Source of the DNA: Myxocyprinus asiaticus
Lineage: Eukaryota; Chordata; Actinopteri; Cypriniformes; Catostomidae
DNA length: 64,000 bases
Reading direction: 5' to 3'
NCBI RefSeq assembly: GCF_019703515.2
Contig: NC_059373.1
Location: 18,872,281 to 18,936,280, forward strand
Made by a program: the position numbers and the translations under genes. The notes beneath the pieces are model-generated. The model made no database searches and was not told the DNA's origin. It saw only the letters and a program-made list of their open reading frames with translations. Within the stretch, counting starts at the first letter, position 1, and each line of letters starts with the position of its first letter. Shown piece by piece: positions 21,259 through 31,262 of the stretch.

Positions 21259-22069
21259 TAGGGTGACCATACGTCCTCTTTTTCCCAGACATGTCCTCTT
21301 TTTCAGACCTTAAAAAAAGCGTCCGGTTGGGATTTCTAAATTTGCGAAAATGTCTGGGATTCGGCTTTAGTTGCATTATGATATGCATCTGGTCTAATAC
21401 TTCATTGTGTGTGCATGCATATTTGCATTGCTTTAACCCCTCTTTGTAAGTCCCGCCTTCTCGCACACCAATTGGTCGATTATAAGAGGTTTGCAGCAAC
21501 TATTGGCCAAATTCCTGCCTGTCAATCTCTCTGCGAATGCGCGAAGTGCTGTTGTGTTCGGCATCAAAGAGTTGCTTGACAGTAGCAGCAAATGACAGCT
21601 GAGTGGAAACAATGCCCAAACAAAAGTGCAAATTTACAGAAGATTTGCACAAAACATTCCCATGCCTTCATCCAGGTCGAGATACGTGGGAAGCAGAATG
21701 CATGACATGGCACTTATGTGTCAGTTGCTAATAAAGGTGCAAGTGATTTAGAAGCACACATTAGCTCTGCAAAGCATAAAGGGTCAGCAAAAGGTGAAAG
21801 TTCATCAGGTAAATTAACGGACTACTTTTTGCGACCAGGTAAAATTGTTATCACATTGCTTCATTTTCATTGGCCATTCAAAATAATAGTAATAGTAAAT
21901 GAAGGTACACTCATGGCATCAAATATTTTATTTTAATACATGGACATTCAAAAGAATGTTGGATTTTTTTTATTTATTTATATATATTTATGTTATACTA
22001 ATAGAGTGTCTTTTTCACTGTATTAAAATTTGCATTTATAGTAACTGTTTTGAACCCTATTATGAAACC
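21259..22069 (+). mobile_element. 5' part of a DNA transposon with BED-type exon
   Basis: It opens 'tagggtgaccatacgtcctc', a terminus known from fish DNA transposons, followed about 350 bp later by a zinc-finger exon. No right terminus or catalytic core is present before a hAT-B copy begins at 22070, so only the 5' portion survives. Superfamily is uncertain (hAT-like suspected). Confidence 0.45.
21612..21839 (+). pseudogene. BED-type zinc-finger exon of a transposase, frameshifted
   Basis: From ATG 21612 the frame reads 'MPKQKCKFTEDLHK' and 'GRDTWEAECMTW'. From about 21718 the other frame gives 'VSVANKGASDLEAHISSAKH' and KLTDYFLRPG. A one-base loss near 21708 disrupts the C-x2-C pair; the H-x4-H side (AHISSAKH) is intact. 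The open segment ends at CAG|GTAAAA, a plausible splice donor. The pattern is that of N-terminal DNA-binding exons in hAT/ZBED-like genes. It faces away from the THAP exon 375 bp to the left. Confidence 0.6.
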
Positions 22070-22868
22070 CAGCCATGGCCCGTGCATTTTAAGTCCAGGC
22101 CTTCAGTGCGATTCATGCCATTAAGAAAACACAGTTTCACAATGAATAAGACACCATATGCCTATCATACATTACGTGGCAGTTAACTAATAATACCAAT
22201 TTACATTTTAAAAACACATCCACGCATGAAAGCCAAAACCAAGGAGGTCTAATACCAAGAAAAAGCTCTCTAATAATATTTGTGATTTAAATTTTGCTTG
22301 CAATAAATTCTGTTTTGTCAGGGTGCACGGTTACTTTTCAAAACTTGATCTGACACTGAATGCTCAAGCAGCCTAATTTACACTTAGAAAACTCCTGATG
22401 TTGCTATAACAATGCAAAAAGCACTTACCAATTTGCTTGAAGTGAAAAACAGTCCTCCTTTCCTGTTTAATTAATCAATCGCACGATCATGCAGAACATC
22501 TTATGTTTTTAAATCCATAAGGATCTCTTTCTCAATGGCGATAGAGGCAGTGACAGCTGACTCATCAGCAAGATCTCATGCTCTTCACTTTCAAATTATG
22601 TACATCACTTAAAACGTAACTCAAGGCCAGCTAGAAGGCCTGGACTGGGACATATCCTAAAGACCACACCCACAAGAACAAATAAATCAATCTGATTGGC
22701 TGATGAATCTGACAGTCTGACTTTAGTTGCCCATTCATTTGCTCTGTTGAGGGATTCTGTGGAAATTCTGAAGGCCTGACGGGGTGGAGCTCAGACTCAC
22801 ACGCTGCTTTGGCTAAGGAGCATGGCTTCGGGCATGCAATTTGTGAAAGAGTTGTCACACTTTGCTTG
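22070..22868 (-). mobile_element. hAT-B copy 2, truncated
   Basis: This is the reverse complement of hAT-B copy 1 (1896-2440 plus 3206-3595) without the element C insertion. Its left terminus starts cagccatggcccgtgcatt at 22070. The other terminus is missing because sequence homologous to DIRS reverse transcriptase starts directly at 22869. Confidence 0.75.
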
Positions 22869-23384
22869 TAAGCATCTTCACGAAGGTCGCAGAGGCTGCC
22901 CTTACCCTGTTAAGGGAGGTGAGCATTTGCATTCTAAACTGGCTAATTCTAGCTCACTCTCGAGACATGTTGTGTGCACACAGGGACTTGGTGCTCTCAC
23001 ACCTCAGCCGAGTAGGGCTTCGGGTCAACTGGGAAAAGAGCAAGCTATTTGGATTGCACGCAGAGCTTTAGGATCTCTGAGCAGCTCTTTGTCTGCTTTG
23101 GTGCACAGCGAAAAGGAAGTGCTGTCTCCAAGCAGAGGATCGCCCACTGGCTCACTGATGCCTTAACTATGGCATATCACGCTCAGGACATGCTGCCCCC
23201 AGTAGGGCTACGAGCCCATTCTACCAGGGGTGTAGTGGCTTCCTGGGCCCTGGCCAGGGGTGCCTTTCTAACAGACATTTGCGGAGCAGCAGGCTGGGCA
23301 ACACTCAACACCTTTGCAAGGTTCTACAACCTCCGGGTGGAACCGGTTTTGTCCCAGGTAGTGGCACGCAATACAAGCGGATAA
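22869..23384 (+). pseudogene. DIRS-2 fused RT fragment and recombinase C-terminus
   Basis: The RT part reads 'FTKVAEAALTLLREVSICI', then LNWLILAHSRD and 'LSRVGLRVNWEKSKL'. At 22939/22940 the four YLDD codons expected between LN and W are absent, a clean 12-base loss of the active site. A second deletion at about 23040-23052 joins RT directly to the recombinase part, which changes frame and reads 'SFRISEQLFVCFGAQRKG', 'GLRAHSTRGVVASW' and 'FARFYNLRV', ending at a stop at 23384. The recombinase end is uninterrupted here, unlike in DIRS-1. Confidence 0.75.
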
Positions 23385-24176
23385 GCCCGGGATAGCCGGC
23401 CGGGTTTACTGCTTGCACATAGTGCCTTCCACCTCCTTTTGAGCTGAAGATGTGCGCCATTAATTCCCAGTAGTGTTCACAAGTTTTGTTCCCTGGTTGA
23501 CTTCCTCCGAGCCCTGTGGCAGTCGAGTTTTCGGAGAAACTCGCTGCCGACCCAGTACACGTGCTAACTAAGAGTCCTGTTCTGGGGTAGGTGCTCCGAA
23601 TGTGGCGGTTCCCTGTAAGGCTAACCCCATGCGATGTATATCTTCCGCTAATTCATTTCCCTGTTGGCAAACTGTGTCTTCCTTGGGCAGAGCCCCTCTG
23701 CCCCAGTCTCCATGTTTGTAGTAACTCCTACCCCGTTGGGTAGGATCTACCTTGAAGACTCTCCACATGGTTGGAAAGACCATGTGACATATTCTTCAAC
23801 TTAAAGATCCCCCCCGTCTTTGGGCGAGGTGTGGTCTCCGTGGTGTCTTCCCCTTGGGAGGGACACCCCCCGACTAGACCTGGTGGCCCAGTCAGATAAT
23901 CCCCCTTCTCTTTTAGGGAGTGGAAAAAGAGAAGGGGAAAAGAGGCCATGACTGGGTTAACCTGTCTCTATCTTTTGGGTAGTCGACTTGTCCCCAAAGG
24001 GCCGTTCAACACTCATAACGATGTTGGGGGAGGTTACGTGTCGACCTGGTGTGCTGGCTATGAGGCCGTCTGCTTCAAAACTGGCGGTGTGCCCACCACA
24101 CACTGCCAGTTCACGTAACACAGTTCAGCCAGTTGTGGCATTTCGTACACAACGTCGAGTGAGTGACAGATAGGGA

Positions 24177-24507
24177 ACGTCATGGTTACTTGTGTAACCT
24201 CCGTTCCCTGATGGAGGGAACGAGACGTTGTGTCCCTCCTGCCACAACGCTGAACTACCCGCTGAAATGGCCGGACCTTATATCGGCTCCTCAGCATAAA
24301 ACCTGAATGAGTGGTTGCATACCAGCTCCTTTTATACCCGTATGTCCGGGGGAGTGGCATGCAAATACCACTCGCCAATTTTCATTGGCCTTTTTTCAAA
24401 GACCAGAGGTGTCTCGGGCTCCCAAGAGTGACCTCTAGTGTCACTACATCGACACAACGTCTCGTTCCCTCCATCAGGGAATGGAGGTTACACAAGTAAC
24501 CACGACG
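24177..24507 (-). repeat. Fold-back terminal repeat of DIRS-2
   Basis: The arms 'catggttacttgtgtaacct' and 'aggttacacaagtaaccacg' pair, as do 'ccgttccctgatggagggaa' and 'ttccctccatcagggaatgg'. It is the inverted counterpart of 16440-16770. Confidence 0.8.
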
Positions 24508-24705
24508 ATTACTTTTATGCTGTGATATTTGGACCTTCAGAGTTCTGGCCGCCATTCACCTGCATTGTGAAGACCAACAGAGCTGAGATATTTTTCTAAA
24601 ATTCTTCATTTGTGTTCTGCAGAAGAAAGTCATACACATCTGGGATGGCATGAGGATGAGTAGATGATAAGATAATTTTAATTTTTGGGTGAACTATCCC
24701 TTTAA
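24508..24705 (-). mobile_element. Half of a TTAA MITE next to DIRS-2
   Basis: It ends 'tttttgggtgaactatccct' with TTAA at 24702-24705 and contains 'cttttatgctgtgatat', matching the family at 13515-14045 in reverse. The other half is not found on the far side of DIRS-1, so the DIRS pair did not simply insert into one MITE. Confidence 0.6.
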
Positions 24706-25713
24706 TAAGCACTGTAAAAGTATATATTTTACTGTTAGTTCATGATAAATAAAGTAGTTAAATAATATTAATGAATACAACCTTATTGTAAAGTATTACC
24801 AAAATGTTTCTTTAATAAATGGGAAGTGCAAATGCATCACTGATGTTTTATTTATTTAATTATCTGATAGCTTAATTAAGACTTAATTTGCAATACTTCT
24901 ACATGTAACCATGTTACCCATTCAGGCATAGATGCTTTTAAATATTAGTATCATATTTTTATTTTATAACTTTTTTCCTATTTAATTTGGATATTTATTT
25001 AACGTTTATTGATAGACGATAACAAAATCACACAGATACTGGTTTTTAACTGTATTTAGACATAGCCTAGTCCCAAATTTTGATTACAGAATTGCAAAAA
25101 TGATTGCAAAATTTGTAAACCTCATACAAAATTAATATAAAATAAAAGAGTATTTATTTAGTTTGACCTCTTCTAAAGGTTAAGCACCTCCTTTGACCAT
25201 TTGCTGAAAAATAATTCAGACCCTATTTTGTGCCCTATTCATGTAATGTGGAAGTTACATTCAGATCTCAGTTTTGGGCAGTCATTGATAGCTCACATTT
25301 CATTTTTATCAGATTACTGACACACTGTTACGCCCAACTGTAATTGACATCTATCGGTGTGTCTCCACATTACAAATCCACTCACGCACACACACAAACA
25401 CACAATAACACACATACACCCTGTGGCCTTCTCAGCCGTCCAGAGTCTCTCATTCAGGCTATAGTTTGAAAGGGCAATGTGCACACTCACAGGCCACTGA
25501 GTCCAAGCGGTATTGTGAGGGGGAAATTTGCTGAGTTGGCTGAATGGAAAGATAAAGAAGCAGTAAGAGATGTTAATTGGATGGCAGAGGGGTGGTGAGA
25601 GGCTTGACATTTACAGACAATACTGTTATCATGAGCAGATAATTAGCAGAGAACCCTATCCACATCCTCAACTAACAGGATGTAAGACACAAACTTCTAA
25701 CCATCCATGATAA
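24706..25713. other. AT-rich unassigned sequence
   Basis: No gene was recognised. A short CA-rich run lies near 25385-25420. Confidence 0.5.
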
Positions 25714-26036
25714 CGTCCTGGTTACTTTCGTAACCTCTGTTCCCTGATTGAGGGAATGAAACGTTGTGTCAATGTAGTGACACTAGGGGTCACTCTTAGG
25801 AGCCCCAAACACCTCCCAAAAAGGCCAATGAGAATTGGTGAGTGGAATTTGCATGCCACTCCCCCGGACATACGGGTATAAAAGGAGCTGGTATGCAACC
25901 ACTCATTCAAGTTTTGTGCTGAGGAGCCGAGACCAGGTCCTGGCCATTTCAGCGGGTAGTTCAGCATTGTGGCAAGAGGGACACAACATCTCATTCCTTC
26001 CATCAGGGAACGGAGGTTACGAAAGTAACCAGGATA
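25714..26036 (+). repeat. Fold-back terminal repeat of DIRS-3
   Basis: 'cgtcctggttactttcgtaa' pairs with 'ttacgaaagtaaccaggata', and the neighbouring 'gttccctgattgagggaat' block pairs with 'attccttccatcagggaac'. The shared loop segment 'gccactcccccggacatacg' is present. Confidence 0.8.
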
Positions 26037-26419
26037 TTCCCTATCTGTCACTCACTCGACGTTGTGTCAATGTAGTGACACTAGGGGTCCCTATACAAAA
26101 TGCCACAACTATCTGAACTGTGTTACATGAACTGGTGGTGTGTGACGGACAGACCGCTGTGTGCCTCATAGCCAGCACACCAGGCTGTCACATAACCTCC
26201 CCCAATGCTCTTATGAGCGTTGAACGGTCCATCAGGAACAAGTTGACTGCCCAACTATAGGGACAGGCTAGCCCAGCCGAGGCCTCTTTCCCTCTCTTTT
26301 CTCACCAAAAAGAGTGGAATTTGTTAACTGACTGGAGCCATAAGTGTCTGCGTCGGGGGGTGTCCCTCCCAAAGGGAAGACACAATGGAGACCACACCCA
26401 GCCCAAAAAGAAATGGTAT

Positions 26420-27670
26420 TTATTCTTGCCCTTCACCGAGGTGAAGCGGATGCCGCTGAACCTGGGCGGGCGCCTGGCGAACTGAATCGCGTAGCCGAGT
26501 CAGATGGTCTGGGTCAGCCATCTCGACGGGTTGGAAAGCGTGAGCCATGCGCCCAAATTCCGGGTGAGGGGGACCAAGGGAATGATCACGTTGGACGTAC
26601 TGGCAGGTGGGGCCTCGCGGCGGGGCGGAGCTCGAGGTGCCACGTCGTGGGGACTCAAGCCCCATGGCTGTGCTGAGTCCAGGGACCTCGAAGCACTTAC
26701 CTGGCTCCTGCCGCCCACCATAAGATTGGCCGAGGAGGGGGGAGGAGGAAACTTGTCCCTTTAGTCCACTGGAACCAATCCCGTGTGGGCATGTTTGTGC
26801 CACAGCTGGGCGCACAGAGGCAGGGGTCCACCGCTGGAGCGCCATACCTGCCAAAATGGGACAGTGGACGGTGGTCGTGACGACGGCCGTGCGCACCGGA
26901 TATGTGACCCAGGAGATGAGGGAACCATTCTTTTGTCAGGCTTTTAGGTGCCGCAGCCTCCTGGGCATGCGGCGACAAAACATTCTCCTCCCGGCCCTCC
27001 ACCGGAGGATGGAGTGGTCTGTCGACCAGCCCCAGATTAGTGGGTCTCCTCGCCCCTGGGTCGCCCGTCTCGGGGGCGCTTCGAAGCCTTCCTCGGGTTC
27101 TTAGCGGCCGGCTGTGAGACGGGTGGCGTCTGCTTCCTGAGCCATGCCATGGGGGCGGGCTGCGGCGGAGTCGGTGTTGTTGCTGCAGAGGACACCCTTG
27201 GCGTCGAGCAGACAGGGTGTGGGGTTTTAAGCTGCGTCGGGGCAGGATATGTTGTAAGGCCTCCGTCTGCTTCAGTCCCGGGTCAGAACTACCCTCGTGC
27301 AGTTCTTTTAGCGCCTTAGCTTGGTGTACTTGCAGGAGAGCCATGGCGTGCAGGGCGGAGGCGGCTTGTCCAGCGGCACCACAGGCCACAGTCGTCAGGG
27401 ACAACGTAAACCTATAGGCCCTGGATGGGAGCTTCAGGCGCCCGTGCCAGGTGGTGACACTCTGCGGACACAAGTGCACCGCGAGCGCCTTATCCACCTG
27501 GGGGATCACCGAATACCCCCTGGCTGCTCCACCATCGAGGGTAGTGAGAGCGGGGGAGCTGAAAGACCGGGACCAGGCAGTAAAAGGTGCCTCCCACAAT
27601 CTTGTCAGCTCCTCATGCACTTCCAGGAAGAAAGGAACGGGGGAGGGGCGTGGCCGTGGGCGGTGCCCCG
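26420..27670 (-). pseudogene. DIRS-3 gag and early pol fragment
   Basis: The minus frame 27773-26697 carries 'FFLEVHEELTRLWEAPF', 'ALTTLDGGAARGYSVIP' and 'MALLQVHQAKALKELHEG'; the first residues, from sequence beyond 27681, are not part of the element. A frameshift leads to 26896-26420 with 'RGPTCQYVQRDHSLGPP' and 'EFGRMAHAFQPVEMADPD', the region just before the RT core. About 80 gag residues present in DIRS-1 are missing. Confidence 0.65.
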
Positions 27671-27681
27671 AGATAGGGAAC

Positions 27682-28015
27682 ACCTTTTCATTAGATGTGT
27701 GGGAATATATTTTTAATATAAAAGTATCACAGTATTTTACCCCACAATGCTGTATCAACATTCTAAGAGACATTTTCTAAATTTTTCACACTAGGTGAAA
27801 AATACTTGTTTCTATTTGACTAAAATGCAAACTCGGAACAAGCTATGAATATAATTCTATAAATTGTTTCATTTTATAAGGATGTCTGTATAGATCTGAA
27901 AAGTCCCGAAAAGCTGCACGGATTTCATGTAAAAATAAACACATTGGAACCATAGTTGACAAAGGTTTCTTATTATGTTTTCTTTTTTACTGACACTGAC
28001 ATGCTTTGCTCTTTG
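27682..28015. other. AT-rich unassigned spacer
   Basis: Nothing recognised. Confidence 0.5.
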
Positions 28016-28965
28016 ATACATCTATGGATCAGTCATGATTTAAAGAAACTTGTTCATGCATTCATCAGCAGTAGGGTAGACTATTGCAATGGACTCCTAA
28101 CCAGCCTTCCCAAAATGACCATTTAGACACCAACAACTAATTCAGAATGCAGCTGCCAGGATTCTCAAACGAACCAAAAAATCTGAGCATATTATTCCAG
28201 TCCTTATATCTTTACACTGGCTTCCAGTTACATTTAGAATAGATTTTAAAGTACTATTAATTGTTTATAAATCGCTCAATAGCCTAGGACCTAAATACAT
28301 TTCAGATATGCTTGTTGAATATAAACCTAACAGACCTCTCAGATCATTAGGATCAAGTCAGTTAGACATACAGAAGGTTCACTCAAATCAAGGTGAGACA
28401 GCATTTAGCTATTATGCCACCTGCAGCTGGAACCAGCTTCCAGAAGAGGTTAGATGTGCCCCAACAGTAGCTATATTTAAATCCAGACTGAAAACTGAAA
28501 AATCTGTTTAGATGTATATTTTCTGACTGAGCATTGTGCTGCACATATTGATTTTACTGAATCATTTTGCTTTTGTCTTTCATTTTAATTATTCTATTTT
28601 ATTCTTTTTATTTTATTTTTATATAACCTTTTCTCAATGTGTTTACAGTTTTTGGTTATCTTCTGTTTAATCAGGGAAGGTTAACAACAATTAAAGTGTG
28701 TTAACAATTTTTGGTTATCCTCTGTTTAATCAGGGAAGGTTAACAAAAGTTATGGATGGTGTTATCAATTTAATATTCTTTTTCTTATTCATTTTAATAA
28801 TTTTATTTTATTACTTTATTTTATTTAATGTTCTTAACTGGTTTTTATTTGTATGTATCTCGTATTTTCTTTACAATTTATATGTAAAGCATTTTGAATT
28901 GCATTGTGTATGAAATGTGCTATATAAATATAGTTGCCTTGCCTTGCCTTACCTTGCCTATGGCT
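28016..28965 (+). mobile_element. L2/CR1-group LINE, 3' fragment
   Basis: The fragment encodes the end of RT-containing ORF2: 'SRVDYCNGLLTSLPK' near 28070 and, in another frame, 'LHWLPVTFRIDFKVLLIVYK' (starting near 28213) and 'CSWNQLPEEVRCAPTVAIFK', ending at a stop near 28511. The untranslated region ends 'gtgctatataaatatagttg' and a (TTGCC)n tail at about 28937-28962. It is 5' truncated, as LINE copies usually are. Confidence 0.75.
28639..28747 (+). repeat. 59-bp tandem duplication in the LINE 3' UTR
   Basis: 'tttttggttatc' at 28649-28660 recurs at 28708-28719, with 'tctgtttaatcagggaagg' following in both units. Confidence 0.75.
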
Positions 28966-29089
28966 CTACAATGAATCAGGAATTTCAGCACTCATTGCTC
29001 AAAGTAACAAAATCCAATGAATATTAATGAGAAATAAGTGAACAAATGCTCTAAACTCCTTGCCTTGATAGTGTCTGTCCTCTTCCTTC

Positions 29090-31262
29090 CAGGACAGCAC
29101 GTGCCACACCCTCCAGCCCCTGGCTATCGGAGACACTTCGTGATCACCAAACTGAGCTGAGGGCTGCGGAGAAAAAGTGTCACAAGTCAAAAGACCCTGC
29201 TGACCTGTTTAAGTATCAAACACTTCTCTCCTCTTTTTCTGCTAGAGTTTCTGCTAAAATTTATTATTACCCGAACAAGATCAGTAACACGTGATTCCCT
29301 TAAACTATTTTCAACTTTGTCATCTCTTCTCTATCCACCTCCACCACATCCTACTACTTCTCTGACTGCTGACAACTTTGCCACATATTTTACTGACAGG
29401 GTAGTAAGCATCATCAGCCAGTTCTTTACCTAACACCCACAGCTACTCTCTTCCAACATCCCATCCTCTGTTTTACGTTTTCTCTCCTCTTTCTGAGTCT
29501 GAGGTCTCCAAAGTGCTTCTTTTTAACCATCCTACCACCTGTCCACTTGACCCTATCCCCTCCTATCTTACACAAGCTGCCTCTCCATCGATCTTACCCA
29601 CACTCACACACATTATCAACGCATCTCTCATATCTGGAACCTTTCCCAGTAAATTCAAGCAGACTCGAGTAACCCCACTGCTTAAAAAAACAACACATAA
29701 TCCCACAGTAGTCGAAAACTACAGACTAGTCTCTCTCCTACCCTTCCTGTCTAAAAATCTTGAGAGAGTCGTATTCAACCAGTTGTCTGATTTTCTCTCA
29801 CAGAACAACCTACTCAACAGACATCGGTCTGGCTTCAAAAAAGGACACTCAACAGAGACTGCCCTCTTGTCAGTAGCTGAAACCCTGCGATTGGCGAGAG
29901 CTAACTCCAAATCATCCGTCCTCATCCTCCTTGACTTGTCTGCTGCCTTCGACACAATGACACAGTGAACCACAAGATCCTCCTGTCCACCTTCTCTGAC
30001 CTGGGCATCACAGGAACTGTTTTTGGATGGTTTGAGTCATTTCTCACTGGCAGATCGTTCAAGGTCTCCTGGAGAGGAGAGGTGTCCAAGACACACCAGC
30101 TGACCACTGGGGTTCCTCAAGGATCAGTGCTTGGACCTCTCCTCTTCTCGATGTACACAACATCACTCGGACCGGTCATTGAGGTACATGGCTTTTCCTG
30201 TTACTGCTACACAGATGATACGCAGCTCTACCCGTCGTTACAGCCTGATGACCCTACTGTCTCAGCTTGTATTTCTGCCTGCCACTCGGACATTTCGGCC
30301 TGGATGAAGGAACGACACCTTCAACTCAACCATACCAAGACAGAACTCCTTGTGATCCCAGCCAACTCATCTGTTGACCACAACCTCACTTTTCATCTTG
30401 GTTCAATTACACTAACACCAACCAGAACAGCACGGAAACTGGGAGTGGTGGTAGATGACCAGCTTAATTTCACTGCACACATCTCATCAACCGCCCGAAG
30501 TTGCAGATTCGTGCTTTACAACATCAGGAAAATCAGACTTTTCCTGTTTAAATATGATTCACAGCTCCTGGTCCAAGCTCTGGTCAAGACTGGACTATTG
30601 CAATGCTCTGTTGGCTGGCCTTCCAGCTAACACAAATAAGCCACCGCAGATGGTCCAGAATGCAGCAGCGCATCTGGTCATCAATCAGCCAAAAAGGGCT
30701 CATGTCATCCCACTCTTGATTTCACTCCACTGTAGCTGCCCACATCAAATTCAAGGCTTTGACTCTGGCTTTCAGGACAGCCAATGGAACTGCACCCTCT
30801 TACTTCAATTCACTTCTTCAGGTCTTTGCTCCAACTCGCTCTCTGTGGTCTATGAACAAGTGACGCCTGGTGGTCCCATCACAAAGAGGCTCAAATTTCA
30901 CGATCGTTCACTTTCTCTGCTCCTCTGTGGTGGAATGAACTTCCACCCTCCACACGATCTGCTGTTACCTTCACAACATTCAAGAACCAGCTGAAAACAC
31001 ATCTGTTCCATGAGCACTTAACCAGCCCACACTAATTGCACTTACTACTGCACTTAACCTGCACTTAAATGTACAAAAAGAAAATCCTTGTCTGTCTCTT
31101 TCTTTTGTGCTAGCATCTTTACTACTTCAGCCACTGTGAGAACTTGGCAGTCCTATACAGCAGATGTTGTTAAACTTTGTATGACAAATTGCTTGCTATG
31201 TGTCTCATTTGTAAGTCACTTTGGATAAAAGCATCTGCTAAATGACTAAATGTAAATGAAAA
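29090..31262 (+). mobile_element. L2-clade LINE, 5' truncated
   Basis: It begins in the ORF2 linker region ('WLSETLRDHQTELRAAEKK'), continues through RT and the C-terminal domain, and ends 'agtcactttggataaaagca' with a (TGTAAA)-like tail at about 31211-31262. This is the standard fish L2 3' end, shared with the fragment at 2718-2965. Confidence 0.8.
29470..30994 (+). pseudogene. L2 LINE ORF2 (reverse transcriptase), frameshifted
   Basis: Frame 29513-29968 holds early RT blocks: 'FPSKFKQTRVTPLLKK', 'LSKNLERVVFNQLSDFLSQN', 'HRSGFKKGHSTETALLS' and LLDLSAAFDT. At 29951-29966 an 8-base near-duplication (gacacaat, gacacagt) shifts the frame. Frame 29965-30630 continues with 'GVPQGSVLGPLLFSMYTTS', the active site YTDDTQLY (YTDD at 30208-30219, residues 82-85 of that frame), 'LNHTKTELLVIPANSS' and 'KLGVVVDDQLNF'. 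The third part, 30455-30994, is C-terminal. The catalytic residues are intact but the protein is not. Confidence 0.85.

Larger units (their letters stand above)
22869..24507 (+). mobile_element. DIRS-type retrotransposon copy DIRS-2, internally deleted
   Basis: Plus-strand copy of the DIRS-1 family: RT fragment, recombinase C-terminus, untranslated tail and 3' fold-back repeat. Its segment from about 23050 to 24507 is the reverse complement of about 16440-17880, making a long inverted pair with DIRS-1. The 5' half is lost at the junction with hAT-B. Confidence 0.8.
25714..27681 (-). mobile_element. DIRS-type retrotransposon copy DIRS-3, internally deleted
   Basis: The 3' fold-back repeat is at 25714-26036, the untranslated tail at 26037-26410, and the gag plus early pol fragment at 26420-27670. 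The 5' end is cut right after 'gttccctatct' (27681). The whole RT core, RNase H and recombinase are absent: pol sequence joins the 3' tail near 26415. Orientation is the same as DIRS-1. Confidence 0.8.

Noticed and set aside
24508..24705. Simple insertion of the whole DIRS pair into one MITE
   Set aside because: The sequence left of 16440 is not the missing half of the MITE at 24508-24705.
16440..27681. CRISPR-like or tandem repeat array from repeated 'gacactaggggtc' segments
   Set aside because: The repeats are the terminal and fold-back repeats of three DIRS copies, not a spaced array.
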